The notes under the pieces: generated by a model
The model's database searches: none
The model's input: only the letters and a program-made list of their open reading frames with translations
What the model was told of the DNA's origin: nothing
Program-made: the position numbers and the translations under genes
Shown here: piece by piece, positions 17,374 through 26,739 of the stretch
Layout: each line of letters opens with the position of its first letter
How positions within the stretch are numbered: position 1 is the first letter of the stretch
Origin: Kribbella catacumbae DSM 19601
GTDB taxonomy: Bacteria > Actinomycetota > Actinomycetes > Propionibacteriales > Kribbellaceae
Assembly (NCBI RefSeq): GCF_000372465.1
Contig: NZ_AQUZ01000010.1
Coordinates: 97,243-161,242, forward strand
Direction of reading: 5' to 3'
DNA: 64,000 nt

Positions 17374-17817
17374 TTAGGGGTTGTGGTGGGTTATGGCTGT
17401 GCGCATGGAGGCGCGGGCTCGTTTGCGGTCGCCGGCGGCGTCGTAGGCGGTGGAGAGGCGGAACCAGACTCGCCAGTCGTCCGGCGCGGCTTCGGCTTCT
17501 TGTTTGTACTTCGTGAAGGCGGCGTCCGCGGCGGCTCGGTCGATTCGGCCTGACGGGCGTCTTGGCAGGTCGTCGACAGGGAGGCCGCCCGACTCGGCCA
17601 GTTCGCGGGCGAGCGCTTCGGTTTGCCTGCCGAACTGGAGTTCGCGCCAGACCAGGTACAGCCCGACGATCGGGATCACGAGTACCGCGGCGCCGAGTCC
17701 GATCGCGACCGGATCACCGGTGCCGATCAGCAGCACGCCGCGCCAGCCGAGCAGCCCGGCGTACGCGATGAAGACCACCGCGATCACCGCGACTGCCTTC
17801 TTCGGACTCAACGACAT
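17374..17817 (-). CDS. Small membrane protein with TPR-like C-terminus
   Basis: 147 residues from the ATG at 17817, one base after the dapB stop. Two transmembrane helices occupy about residues 8-28 and 38-58 (VAVIAVVFIAYAGLLGW and IGLGAAVLVIPIVGLYLVW). The cytoplasmic rest ends in a TPR-like helical pair (ADAAFTKYKQEAEAAPDDWR, then FRLSTAYDAAGDRKRARASM). I believe similar small TPR proteins often follow dapB in related actinobacteria. No function is known. Confidence 0.75.
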   Translation of the reverse strand: MSLSPKKAVAVIAVVFIAYAGLLGWRGVLLIGTGDPVAIGLGAAVLVIPIVGLYLVWRELQFGRQTEALARELAESGGLPVDDLPRRPSGRIDRAAADAAFTKYKQEAEAAPDDWRVWFRLSTAYDAAGDRKRARASMRTAITHHNP

Positions 17818-17818
17818 C

Positions 17819-18598
<780 letters not shown>

Positions 18599-18606
18599 TC
18601 AGGATC

Positions 18607-20448
18607 TCACCCCGCGCCTTTGGCCGGACGACCGGCCGGGTCCGCGATCGGCACGTAGATCTGCAGATTCATCGTGCTGGCCGGCGGCGCGATCAGCTTG
18701 TAGCCGACCTTGAGGTCCAGCCCGCAGGTACGCAGCGCGTCGATCTCCAGCTGGCCGACCCGGCGGCTGAAGAACAGGAGTGGCTGGCGATCGCCCAGCC
18801 AGGGTTCCTTGGTGGAACAGACCTCGACGATGCCGGCCGCGGTCCGCTCACGCTCCTTCGGCGCCACCCAGGCCTCGCCGAACGGACGGCCACGCAGCAT
18901 CAAGATGATGCCGGCCATCTTGTCGAAGCCGATGATCGGGCGGCCCGACGGTGTCGTGTACGGCTTGAGGAGGGTGTCGAGCGCGGTGAACTGCTCGGCC
19001 GTGGCCTGCGTCAGCTTGAGCGAGCCGAGTGGCTTGAGGTCGGTCAGGGTGGTGAGATCTCGGTGCGGCGCGGACCGGTACGGGTTGAGCATCAGGCCGC
19101 CGTACGAGATCGCGGCGATGGCGACGAGCGCGCCGGCCGTCACCAGTGCTGTCGTCGTCCGGGCGACCAATGGTGCCGTTTCGATGCTGGTCAGGACGGC
19201 GATCATCAGCGCGGCCCAGGCGGCGAAGGCGTTGAAGCCGATTAGGTAGAGCGGGTTGTTCGTCCCGAACGCCTGAACGAACGGCAGCACCGCGAGCATG
19301 CCGAGCACGACCCAGGAACGCAGATTCTCCTTGCCTGGCGTCCATCGCTTGGCGATCACCGCGACGACTGCTGTCACCACAGCAACCAGTACTGCGGCCA
19401 GCAGGGTGACCTGGAACTTCCCGTTGTTGGCCGCGCCGCCCGCGAGTCCGCCTTCGTCGAGCGCCCGGTAGATCGACAAGCCGAGCCCTGCTGCGGCGAG
19501 CAGCCAGGCCGCGATTCGTAGTACGGGATGGCGGGCGACCACGGCGACGCCTGCGGCAATGAGGAGCAGGAAGTGTTGCTTGGTCGCCTCGCCGACCAGC
19601 TTGATGCCGGTGGTCCAGTACATCTCCAACAGGGTGGCCGGAGTGTAGGAAGTGTCTGCGATGAAGCGGTTGACGGCCAGGATGCCGGGGATCGCGACCG
19701 TCAGCGGTACCACCAGGAAGTGCACCGCGGCGGCGACGGCGGTCGCGCCGGCCAAGGCCCAGAAGATGCCTCGGGCAACGGCTTGGATGCCTTGGGCACT
19801 CAGTACGACGATCGCGGCGACGACGATCAGGGTGAGCACGACCACCGACGACCACTTCGCCAGCACCATCACGCTCACCACGACCCCGGCCAGCGTGAGC
19901 GCCCAGATCGGCGGCTTCCTCTCCTGCTCGATGGCGGTCGCGGCCCAGAGCACGCACGAGACGCCCGTGAGCGAGCCGAGCAGGATGACGTCGTTGTACG
20001 CCGGGCTGAGTGGCAGCCAGCTGTAACACATCCCTGCCGCGGCAAGGATGATGGCGATCCCGGCGAACTCCCACAGCTTGGTCGGAGGCGCCGTCGGTCG
20101 GCGTACGCGAAGCGAGCGCATGAAGCTCCAGCCGAAGAACGCGTGGCCGAGGATCACGGTCACGAGCCGGAAGACGCGCAGGCTGGCGATATCCCAGTTC
20201 AGAAGCTGGAAGATCGGGCCGTAGATGTACTGGATCCCGGTCAGGGCTAGCGGATTGCTGCTCCACCAGCGGTAGGACAGCAAGTAGTAGCCCTCATCGG
20301 TGATGTCGAACCCGTAATCGACCGTGCGCAGCACTGTGACTACCCAGACGAGTACTACCGCGCTGGCGATTGCGATCACTGCGCTCAAGAGCACGCGGAC
20401 ACGCAGGGTGACGCCTCCTGCGCCACCAGCAACCATGTCCGAGCTCAC
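18607..20448 (-). CDS. Polytopic membrane protein, GT39/PMT-like
   Basis: 613 residues with about 11-12 transmembrane helices. The first extracytoplasmic loop reads FDITDEGYYLL, the acidic DxDE-type motif seen in the GT-C glycosyltransferases (ArnT/PMT-like), and the C-terminal 130 residues form a soluble outer domain. A role in transferring sugars from polyprenyl-phosphate donors to cell-envelope acceptors is plausible but unproven, since homology outside the first loop is weak by eye. It lies 41 bp upstream of dapB in the same direction. Confidence 0.6.
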   Translation of the reverse strand: MSSDMVAGGAGGVTLRVRVLLSAVIAIASAVVLVWVVTVLRTVDYGFDITDEGYYLLSYRWWSSNPLALTGIQYIYGPIFQLLNWDIASLRVFRLVTVILGHAFFGWSFMRSLRVRRPTAPPTKLWEFAGIAIILAAAGMCYSWLPLSPAYNDVILLGSLTGVSCVLWAATAIEQERKPPIWALTLAGVVVSVMVLAKWSSVVVLTLIVVAAIVVLSAQGIQAVARGIFWALAGATAVAAAVHFLVVPLTVAIPGILAVNRFIADTSYTPATLLEMYWTTGIKLVGEATKQHFLLLIAAGVAVVARHPVLRIAAWLLAAAGLGLSIYRALDEGGLAGGAANNGKFQVTLLAAVLVAVVTAVVAVIAKRWTPGKENLRSWVVLGMLAVLPFVQAFGTNNPLYLIGFNAFAAWAALMIAVLTSIETAPLVARTTTALVTAGALVAIAAISYGGLMLNPYRSAPHRDLTTLTDLKPLGSLKLTQATAEQFTALDTLLKPYTTPSGRPIIGFDKMAGIILMLRGRPFGEAWVAPKERERTAAGIVEVCSTKEPWLGDRQPLLFFSRRVGQLEIDALRTCGLDLKVGYKLIAPPASTMNLQIYVPIADPAGRPAKGAG

Positions 20449-20677
20449 CGAAGAACCTTAGACCCTGGTACTCCCCACGCCCGCGCGCGACGTTCGCTCG
20501 CCTGGCGCTGGCTTACTGCAGGTCGTGGATGTGGAGCCGACCTTCGATCCCAAGATCGTCGCCGACTTCGTGGTCCGGATCGCCCAACTGCCCACGGACG
20601 TCGCCGTACCGACGCAACGCCGGCGACCTGCCTGACGCGCCGTGGGCGGCCGCTGACGGGGATGCCCGTTTGTGGAG

Positions 20678-20785
20678 CGGGCCGCCCGGACCGCCACCAC
20701 TATCAAACCTCGCGAGCAAACGCTTCCCTTCGACGTATCGGGTGTTGGGGCGGGGTTCGGTAGTGGTGGCGGTCCGGTCGGCCCG
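20678..20785 (-). repeat. Family-2 inverted repeat element, copy A
   Basis: The core 20686-20777 has perfect 17-bp ends CCGGACCGCCACCACTA, and pairing extends outward through CGGGCCG to 108 bp with few mismatches. Read on the minus strand it matches copy B at 58013-58103 over its whole length, including the internal GCTTGCTCGCGAGGTT. It sits between the GT39-like gene and the oligopeptide ABC operon. Confidence 0.85.
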
Positions 20786-20815
20786 GTCATCGTCGGTGGT
20801 CGGCTCTGCCCACCG

Positions 20816-20914
20816 CCTGCCGGCGCGGTGTTTCCCTGCGGTGACCGCCCTGCCGGCGCGGTGTTTCCCTGCGGTGACCGCCCTGCCCACGCGGTGTTTC
20901 CCTGCGGCGCTCGG
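20816..20914. repeat. 33-bp tandem repeat, three units
   Basis: Units at 20816-20848, 20849-20881 and 20882-20914, each beginning CCTGCC and containing GCGGTGTTTCCCTGCGG. Units 1 and 2 are near identical; unit 3 is diverged at its start and end. A small hairpin, GCTCGGCC-CTGCAC-GGCCGAGC (20909-20930), overlaps the last unit. Open frames across the repeat exist but look like by-products of a 33-bp (multiple of 3) period. Confidence 0.85.
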
Positions 20915-20975
20915 CCCTGCACGGCCGAGCGGGATGTCATCGGTTCCTGCGGTTGAGCGGGGTTACCGGCCTGTG

Positions 20976-21060
20976 GGAGGGGTTCGCCTCTCGGCGTGGG
21001 GTTAGCCCATTGCTCTGCCAGGGGGTGATGCCCGTCTGGCGGGGCGGAGCACACCGATGG
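20976..21060 (+). repeat. Family-3 repeat, copy 2
   Basis: Begins GGAGGGGTTCGCCTCTCGG, contains CCCATTGCTCTGCCAG and GGTGATGCCCGT, and ends GGCGGGGCGGAGCACACCGA. It closely matches copy 1 at 9515-9597. It lies about 60 bp beyond the stop of the ABC gene ending at 21122. Confidence 0.8.
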
Positions 21061-21121
21061 TCACCGAGCAGGCGACGAAGGAGGCCGCGTCCCCGGGCGG
21101 GTGGGAGTCGACGCCGGAGTG

Positions 21122-22120
21122 CTAGCCGGTGACCGAGTAGCTCGACTGGGCGTCTTCGGCGAAGTGGCAGGAGACGGTTTGCCCGGTGGGGATCTCGCGG
21201 AGTTCGGGGATCTCGACACCGCAGCGGGCTTCGGCGCGGAGGCAGCGGGTGTGGAAGCGGCACCCCGACGGCGGGCTGACCGGCGACGGCGGGTCGCCGG
21301 CCAGGACGATCCGTTTGCGCCCCTGACGAGCCAGCCCAGGCTCGGCCGACAGCAGCGCCTGCGTATACGGATGCGCCGGCACGTCGTACACCTGGTGGTG
21401 CTCGCCCAGCTCAGCCACTCGCCCGAGGTACATCACCGCGACGCGATCCGACACATGCCGCACCACCGACAAGTCATGCGCGACAAAGATGATGCTGAGC
21501 CCGAGTTCGCGCTGCAATCGCATGAGCAGGTTGACCACCTGAGCCTGGACCGACAGGTCGAGCGCGGACACAGGCTCGTCGCAGAGCAACACATCAGGAT
21601 TGAGCGCGATCGCACGAGCGATGCCGATCCGCTGCCGCTGACCACCGGAGAACTGGTGCGGGAAGCGCGTCTCGTCCTCCGCACGCAGACCGACCAGCTC
21701 CAGAAGCTCGCGCACCCGCGACCGGATGTCGATGCCCTTGGAGACGTCCGGGTGCACCTCGAGCGGCTCCGCGACGATCTCGCCGACGCGCATCCTGGGG
21801 TTCAGGCTGGAGTACGGATCCTGAAACACCACTTGGACATTGCGACGCCACCTGCGCAGTTCCCGGCCGCCCATCTTGCTGACATCAGCGCCGCCGTACA
21901 GGACCGAGCCCGACGTCGGCTTCTCCAACGCAGCAAGCAGCCGGACCAAGGTGGACTTGCCGCAGCCCGATTCACCGACAATCCCGAGCGACTCACCGCG
22001 ACGCAGGACGAGGTCGACGCCGTCGACAGCCCGGACCAGGGTCTTCTGGCCGAAGGAAAAGGCCGGGCTGATGTCGTAGTGCTTCACCAAATCCGTTGCC
22101 ACGAGCAACTCGGAACCCAT
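21122..22120 (-). CDS. oppF: Oligopeptide/dipeptide ABC transporter ATPase, OppF-type
   Basis: 332 residues. Walker A GESGCGKST, signature SGGQRQR, Walker B VLLCDEPVSALD, H-loop VAHDLS, then the oligopeptide-specific C-terminal domain (HPYTQALLSAEP; cysteine-containing CRFHTRCLRAEARC that may hold Fe-S). The ATG at 22120 overlaps the previous stop by one base (TGATG). Last gene of a five-gene peptide import operon; powers uptake with OppD. Confidence 0.92.
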   Translation of the reverse strand: MGSELLVATDLVKHYDISPAFSFGQKTLVRAVDGVDLVLRRGESLGIVGESGCGKSTLVRLLAALEKPTSGSVLYGGADVSKMGGRELRRWRRNVQVVFQDPYSSLNPRMRVGEIVAEPLEVHPDVSKGIDIRSRVRELLELVGLRAEDETRFPHQFSGGQRQRIGIARAIALNPDVLLCDEPVSALDLSVQAQVVNLLMRLQRELGLSIIFVAHDLSVVRHVSDRVAVMYLGRVAELGEHHQVYDVPAHPYTQALLSAEPGLARQGRKRIVLAGDPPSPVSPPSGCRFHTRCLRAEARCGVEIPELREIPTGQTVSCHFAEDAQSSYSVTG

Positions 22121-23118
22121 CAGACCGCCTCCTTCGCAGGGATGGACGTACGGCGTATGCAGGCGGCGTCCCGCCCCGGCGCGACCGTCAGCAGCGGCGG
22201 CACCAAGACGGCGCAGTCCTCGATCGCGTGTGGACACCTGGTACGGAACGCGCAGCCCGACGGGATCGAGCGCAACGACGGCGGCGTACCGGGGATCGTC
22301 GGCAACTCCTGACCCTTCAGGTCCGCAGACGGCATCGAGCCCAGCAGCCCTTCTGTATAAGGGTGAACGGGATGCTCCAGCGCCTCCGCCGTGGCAGCGC
22401 GCTCGACCACATGGCCGGCGTACATCACCACCACGTTGTCGGCGACGTCGGAGACCACGCCGAGGTCGTGGGTGATCAGCACGACGCCCATGTCCCGCTC
22501 GGCCTGCAGATCCTCGATCAGCTCCAGGATCTGTGCCTGCACGGTCACATCAAGCGCAGTCGTGGGCTCATCCGCAATGAGCACGTCGGGATCCAAAGCT
22601 AAAGCCATCGCCAGCATCACCCGCTGCCGCATGCCGCCAGAGAACTCGTGTGGGTAGTCGTGCACCCGCTTGGCGGCGGCCGGGATCCGTACCTGGTCGA
22701 GCATCTCGGCCGCCCGCTTCATCGACTCCGACCTCGAAAGACCGCGATGCACCCGGAAGCACTCGGCGATCTGCTTGCCGACCGACTGGACCGGGTTGAG
22801 TGCCGACAGCGAGTCCTGGAACACCATCGTGATCCGGTCGCCGACGATCTTGCGGCGCTCCTTCACCGACATCGCGATCAGATCCTCACCCCGGTACTTC
22901 GCGGTGCCGGACACGATCCGCCCGGGCGGCATCTCCAGGATCCCGGTCAAGGCCTGGGTGGAGACGCTCTTGCCGGAGCCCGACTCTCCCAGGATCGCCA
23001 GCGTCTCTCCGGCCCGGACCTGCCAGGACACGCCGTCGACGGCGCGGACGCGGCCGTGGGGGGTGTCGAACTCGACGCTGAGGTCGTCAACCTTCAGCAG
23101 TACTTCGCCAGACGTCAT
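22120..23118 (-). CDS. oppD: Oligopeptide/dipeptide ABC transporter ATPase, OppD-type
   Basis: 332 residues. Walker [10 protein letters not shown] (the Val is usual for OppD), signature FSGGMRQRV, Walker [14 protein letters not shown]-loop ITHDLG, and the C-terminal cysteine motif [14 protein letters not shown]. The start at 23118 shares ATGA with the oppC stop, so a longer upstream frame is not used. Confidence 0.93.
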   Translation of the reverse strand: MTSGEVLLKVDDLSVEFDTPHGRVRAVDGVSWQVRAGETLAILGESGSGKSVSTQALTGILEMPPGRIVSGTAKYRGEDLIAMSVKERRKIVGDRITMVFQDSLSALNPVQSVGKQIAECFRVHRGLSRSESMKRAAEMLDQVRIPAAAKRVHDYPHEFSGGMRQRVMLAMALALDPDVLIADEPTTALDVTVQAQILELIEDLQAERDMGVVLITHDLGVVSDVADNVVVMYAGHVVERAATAEALEHPVHPYTEGLLGSMPSADLKGQELPTIPGTPPSLRSIPSGCAFRTRCPHAIEDCAVLVPPLLTVAPGRDAACIRRTSIPAKEAV

Positions 23119-24008
23119 TTCAGCAGCTTCGGGTCGAGGGCGTCGCGGATCGAGTCGCCGATGATCATGAACGAGATCGTCATCGTCGAGATGAACAGGG
23201 CCGGCCAGATGAACAGGTGCGGGGTGTTCCGGAACGACGCCGCGACGCCGAACTGCGAACCCCAGGAGATCGACGGCGGCTGCAACCCGACGCCGAGGAA
23301 GGTCAGGATCGCCTCCAGCCCGACCAGCCCGCCGACCCCGAGAGTGGTTGTCGCCAGCAACGGTGCCATCGCGTTCGGGAACACGTGTTTGCGCAGGATC
23401 CGCAGCGGTGGCACCCCGATCGACCGGGCGGCCAGCACGAACTCGCGGTTGCGGACCGAGAAGACGGTCGACCGCATCAGCCGCATCCCGAGCGGCCACG
23501 ACGTCAGCAGGATGACGCCGACGATGATCCAGATGCTCCGGTTCGGGACCGAGTTGAGCACCACGATCAGCGCGATCAGCCCGGGCAGCGAGAACAGGAC
23601 GTCCGCAGTACGGGAGATCAGGTTGTCGACGAAGCCCGGGAAGTACCCGGCCAGCAGGCCGAGGATCGCCGCGATGGCGAACCCACCGAGGCTGGCCACG
23701 ACGCTGACCAGCACCGACGGGCGGGCGCCGTAGATGACGTTGGCGAAGTAGTCGCAGCCCTGGATGTCGAAGCCGAACGGATGGCCGGGCTCGCGGCCGT
23801 GCTGGCTCTTGCCCAGTTCGCAGTACCGCGGATCGACGGAGGTGAAGATCCGCGGTACGGCGGCCATCAGGAAGAACGCGAAGACGAGCAGCACGCAGAC
23901 CACGAACTGCGGTTTGCGCAGCAACGCCCGGAGCAGTTCGGTGTTGGACAGGGTCCGGGCGGTCAGGTCCTGCGCCTCGGCCCCGAAGACCTGCTGGGTC
24001 TCAGACAT
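23115..24008 (-). CDS. oppC: Oligopeptide ABC transporter permease, OppC-type
   Basis: 297 residues, with an N-terminal OppC_N helix (FVVCVLLVFAFFLMAAVP) and five further membrane segments. The EAA loop that contacts the ATPase is seen as EFVLAARSIGVPPLRILRKH. The extracytoplasmic loop has two Cys (RYCELG and IQGCDYF) that could pair. It overlaps oppB by 8 bases. Confidence 0.92.
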   Translation of the reverse strand: MSETQQVFGAEAQDLTARTLSNTELLRALLRKPQFVVCVLLVFAFFLMAAVPRIFTSVDPRYCELGKSQHGREPGHPFGFDIQGCDYFANVIYGARPSVLVSVVASLGGFAIAAILGLLAGYFPGFVDNLISRTADVLFSLPGLIALIVVLNSVPNRSIWIIVGVILLTSWPLGMRLMRSTVFSVRNREFVLAARSIGVPPLRILRKHVFPNAMAPLLATTTLGVGGLVGLEAILTFLGVGLQPPSISWGSQFGVAASFRNTPHLFIWPALFISTMTISFMIIGDSIRDALDPKLLK

Positions 24009-24927
24009 TGCGCACCCTCGGATCGATCGCGCCGTAGACGATGTCGACGAGCAGGTTGATGGCGATGAACATGACGAAGGCCAGCGTGGACAGCAGTACC
24101 ACCACGCCCCCCTCCTTCAGCTTGATCGCCTGGAACATGAACTGGCCGAGCCCCGGCAGGTTGAAAATGCTCTCCGCGAGCAGCGCGCCGGCGAAGATGC
24201 CGCCCACCTCGACGCCCATGTAGGTCACCATCGGGAGCAACGCGTTCGGCAGGACGTGGCCCCACAGGATCCGCTGCTCCCCCAGCCCTTTCGCCCTTGC
24301 GGTCTTGACGAAATCGGCGTTCGCGGTCTCGACGATCGACGTCCGGGTCAGCCGGGCCAGCCCGGCGAAACCGGTCAGGCCGATGCACACCGCGGGCAGC
24401 AGGTACGAGAGCGGATAGCCGTGCGCGATGCCCGACACGGGCAGCCATTTGAGCTCTACGCCGAACACGTACTGCGCCGCGAAGTACACCACCAGCAGGG
24501 GTACCGCGAGGATGAAGAGTGTCGCGAGCAGGAGCACCCGGTCGACGACTCCGTTGCGCTTGAAGCCGGCGTACAGGCCGAAGAGGAGTCCGGCGATCCA
24601 CTGAATCACCAGGCCCATCGTGGCCAGCTTGAGCGTGACCGGGATCCGCAGTTGCAGCTGCGCGGCGATGTCGGCGCCGGCGAACGTGGTGCCGAAGTTG
24701 CCCGTGAGGATGTCCTTCATCGACAGCAGGTACTGCACGATGAAGGGATCGTCCAGATGGAACTGGGCCCGCTTGGCGGCCAGTACGGCGGCCGGGATCG
24801 GCTTGTCACCGGCCAATTCCCGCAGGGGGTCTCCAGGCATCGCGAAGACGAGCGCGAAGACCCCCAGCGTGACGATCAGGCCGATCGGCACGGCCGCCAG
24901 CACGCGGCGCAGTACGAACCCGGTCAC
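24001..24927 (-). CDS. oppB: Oligopeptide ABC transporter permease, OppB-type
   Basis: 308 residues, six transmembrane helices, beginning with the family's usual R-R-x-x-x-x-x-P start (FVLRRVLAAVPIGLIV). The coupling loop is NADFVKTARAKGLGEQRILWGH. The start overlaps the stop of the binding-protein gene by 4 bases. Confidence 0.93.
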   Translation of the reverse strand: MTGFVLRRVLAAVPIGLIVTLGVFALVFAMPGDPLRELAGDKPIPAAVLAAKRAQFHLDDPFIVQYLLSMKDILTGNFGTTFAGADIAAQLQLRIPVTLKLATMGLVIQWIAGLLFGLYAGFKRNGVVDRVLLLATLFILAVPLLVVYFAAQYVFGVELKWLPVSGIAHGYPLSYLLPAVCIGLTGFAGLARLTRTSIVETANADFVKTARAKGLGEQRILWGHVLPNALLPMVTYMGVEVGGIFAGALLAESIFNLPGLGQFMFQAIKLKEGGVVVLLSTLAFVMFIAINLLVDIVYGAIDPRVRNV

Positions 24928-26537
24928 TTGAACGTGGCGTAGAGCGCCTGGACGCCGGTGAACTTGGAGACTCGCGGCTCGATCTTGGCCGAGTGCAGGT
25001 AGGCGTTCTGCTTGGCGTACAACGGGATCAGCGGCATGTCCTCCAGCGCGACGTCCTCGGCCTGCTGGTACAGCTTGATCGCGGTCTCCGGGTTCGCCTG
25101 CGCGTCGCCCTGGGCGAGGAGGGCGTCCAGCTTGGGGTTGCTGTAGTGGGCGAAGTTCGCGTCACCGGTGGTCTTGAACATCGGCGTCAGGTAGTCCTCG
25201 ATCGACGGGTAGTCGTGTCCCCAGCCGCCGAGCCGCAAGCCGTCGAGCTTGCGCTGCTGGGCCAGCTCGGTGAGCTCGGACCCTGTCTTGCCGGTGTACT
25301 TGACCTCCAGGCCGAGGTTCTGCCGGAGCATGTTGCCGATCGCCTCGGCGAACAGCTGACCGGTCGCCGACGTGGTGTTGTAGTTGATGTTCACCGGACC
25401 GGAGAAGCCGCCCGCCTCGGCCAGCAGGGTCTTCGCCTTGGCGACGTCGAAGCCGCAGTACTTGCAGGCGTCCGCTCGGTAGCCGTCGATGTCCGGCGAG
25501 ATCAAGCCGCTGGACGGAGTCGCCAGGCCGACCAGGTCGGCCAGCGCCTTGCGGTCGATCGCCAGCGAGAACGCGTGCCGCAGCTTGGGGTTCTTGTAGC
25601 GCTGATCCCAGGCCGGCATCACCAGGTAGTTGGCGCCCGAGCTCACGCCGGTCACCCAGCCGTCCGGCGCGTCGGTCTTGAACGTCTTGATCTTGGTCGC
25701 GGGTACGTCGACGAAGTCGACCGTGCCGGCCAGGAACTCGTTGTACGCCGTGTCTGCGTTCGGAATGAAGCGGTACGTGATCGCGTCCGCCTCGGGCGCG
25801 TTCGGGCCCTTGTACCCGTCCCACTTGACCACCTTGATGTCGCCACCGGCGCTCCAGTCACCGTCCAGCTTGTACGCGCCGTTGCCGATCGGCTTGCGCT
25901 TGTAGGCGTCGGGGTTCTTCCGGACCTCCTCGGGCAGCGGCGCCAGACCGAGGTACTGCAGGGTCAGGCCGAACTGCGAGAAGGGCACCTTGAGCTTGAC
26001 CGTGAAGGTCAGGTCGTCGACCTGCTTGAGGCCGGTCATCGTCTTCACCGAGGTCGGCTTCGGGGTGGCACCCTCGGGCGTCGGCGGGTTCAGCGCGTCG
26101 TAGCCCTCGACCTTGGCGAAGAACCCGTTGTTGTCCCAGGCGTTCGAACCCTCGGCAGTCAGGTTCCAGCTGTCGACGTAGTCCTTCGCGGTCAGCGGCT
26201 GGCCGTTCTGGAAGCTGTTGCCGGCCTTCAGCTTGATCGTCCAGGTCTGGCTGGTCTTGTCCGGGGTGACCGAGTCGGCCATCACGTTGACGACCTTGCC
26301 GGTGGTCGGATCGGTGGCCACCAGCGGAGCGAACATCGCCTGCGCGATCTGGATGCCCGGGCTGCTGTTCTCGTTCAGCGGGTTGATGAAATCGAGCGGA
26401 TCCGCGGCGAGCGCGATCACCTCGCTCTTGGTGCCACCGGCTCCCGAGCCGTTGCTACTGCCCTTGCCGTCACCACAACTGCTGAGCACCAGGGCGAGAC
26501 CGAGCGTCACCCCCAGAACACCACTGACTCGTCGCAC
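24924..26537 (-). CDS. oppA: Peptide ABC transporter substrate-binding lipoprotein, OppA/DppA-type
   Basis: 537 residues from a GTG at 26537 with GAGGAAG 10 bp upstream. This start gives a clean lipoprotein signal (MRRVSGVLGVTLGLALVLSSC) with the lipobox LSSC at about residues 19-22; an ATG 24 codons upstream would add an Arg-rich tail. The mature part is an SBP_bac_5 protein (TWTIKLKAGNSFQNGQPLTAKDYV is diagnostic). It captures oligopeptides outside the membrane. First gene of the operon. Confidence 0.92.
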   Translation of the reverse strand: MRRVSGVLGVTLGLALVLSSCGDGKGSSNGSGAGGTKSEVIALAADPLDFINPLNENSSPGIQIAQAMFAPLVATDPTTGKVVNVMADSVTPDKTSQTWTIKLKAGNSFQNGQPLTAKDYVDSWNLTAEGSNAWDNNGFFAKVEGYDALNPPTPEGATPKPTSVKTMTGLKQVDDLTFTVKLKVPFSQFGLTLQYLGLAPLPEEVRKNPDAYKRKPIGNGAYKLDGDWSAGGDIKVVKWDGYKGPNAPEADAITYRFIPNADTAYNEFLAGTVDFVDVPATKIKTFKTDAPDGWVTGVSSGANYLVMPAWDQRYKNPKLRHAFSLAIDRKALADLVGLATPSSGLISPDIDGYRADACKYCGFDVAKAKTLLAEAGGFSGPVNINYNTTSATGQLFAEAIGNMLRQNLGLEVKYTGKTGSELTELAQQRKLDGLRLGGWGHDYPSIEDYLTPMFKTTGDANFAHYSNPKLDALLAQGDAQANPETAIKLYQQAEDVALEDMPLIPLYAKQNAYLHSAKIEPRVSKFTGVQALYATFK

Positions 26538-26739
26538 GTCGAACCAACTTCCTCGGCGGAGGGCCGGTAGGCGGAATAGCCGCCATGTTGGCCGGTCGAA
26601 ACTGACCATGTCAACGTTGTCAGCGACAATCCACAGGCAAGTAACAAACGCGTTATCTACCCAAGACCTCAGAGCACCTACGGCACACCACGCGTACGAC
26701 AGTCAAGATGTTCGGCAAAAAACCCAAAGTCATCAGACG

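Noticed and set aside
20816..20914. CRISPR array
   Set aside because: Units are directly adjacent with no variable spacers, only three units, and no cas genes in the window.
20458..21054. Frames with an 11-residue protein repeat (about GRSPQGNTAPA)
   Set aside because: The periodicity comes from a 33-bp DNA tandem repeat, and the frames also cross two dispersed intergenic repeats; no start signal.
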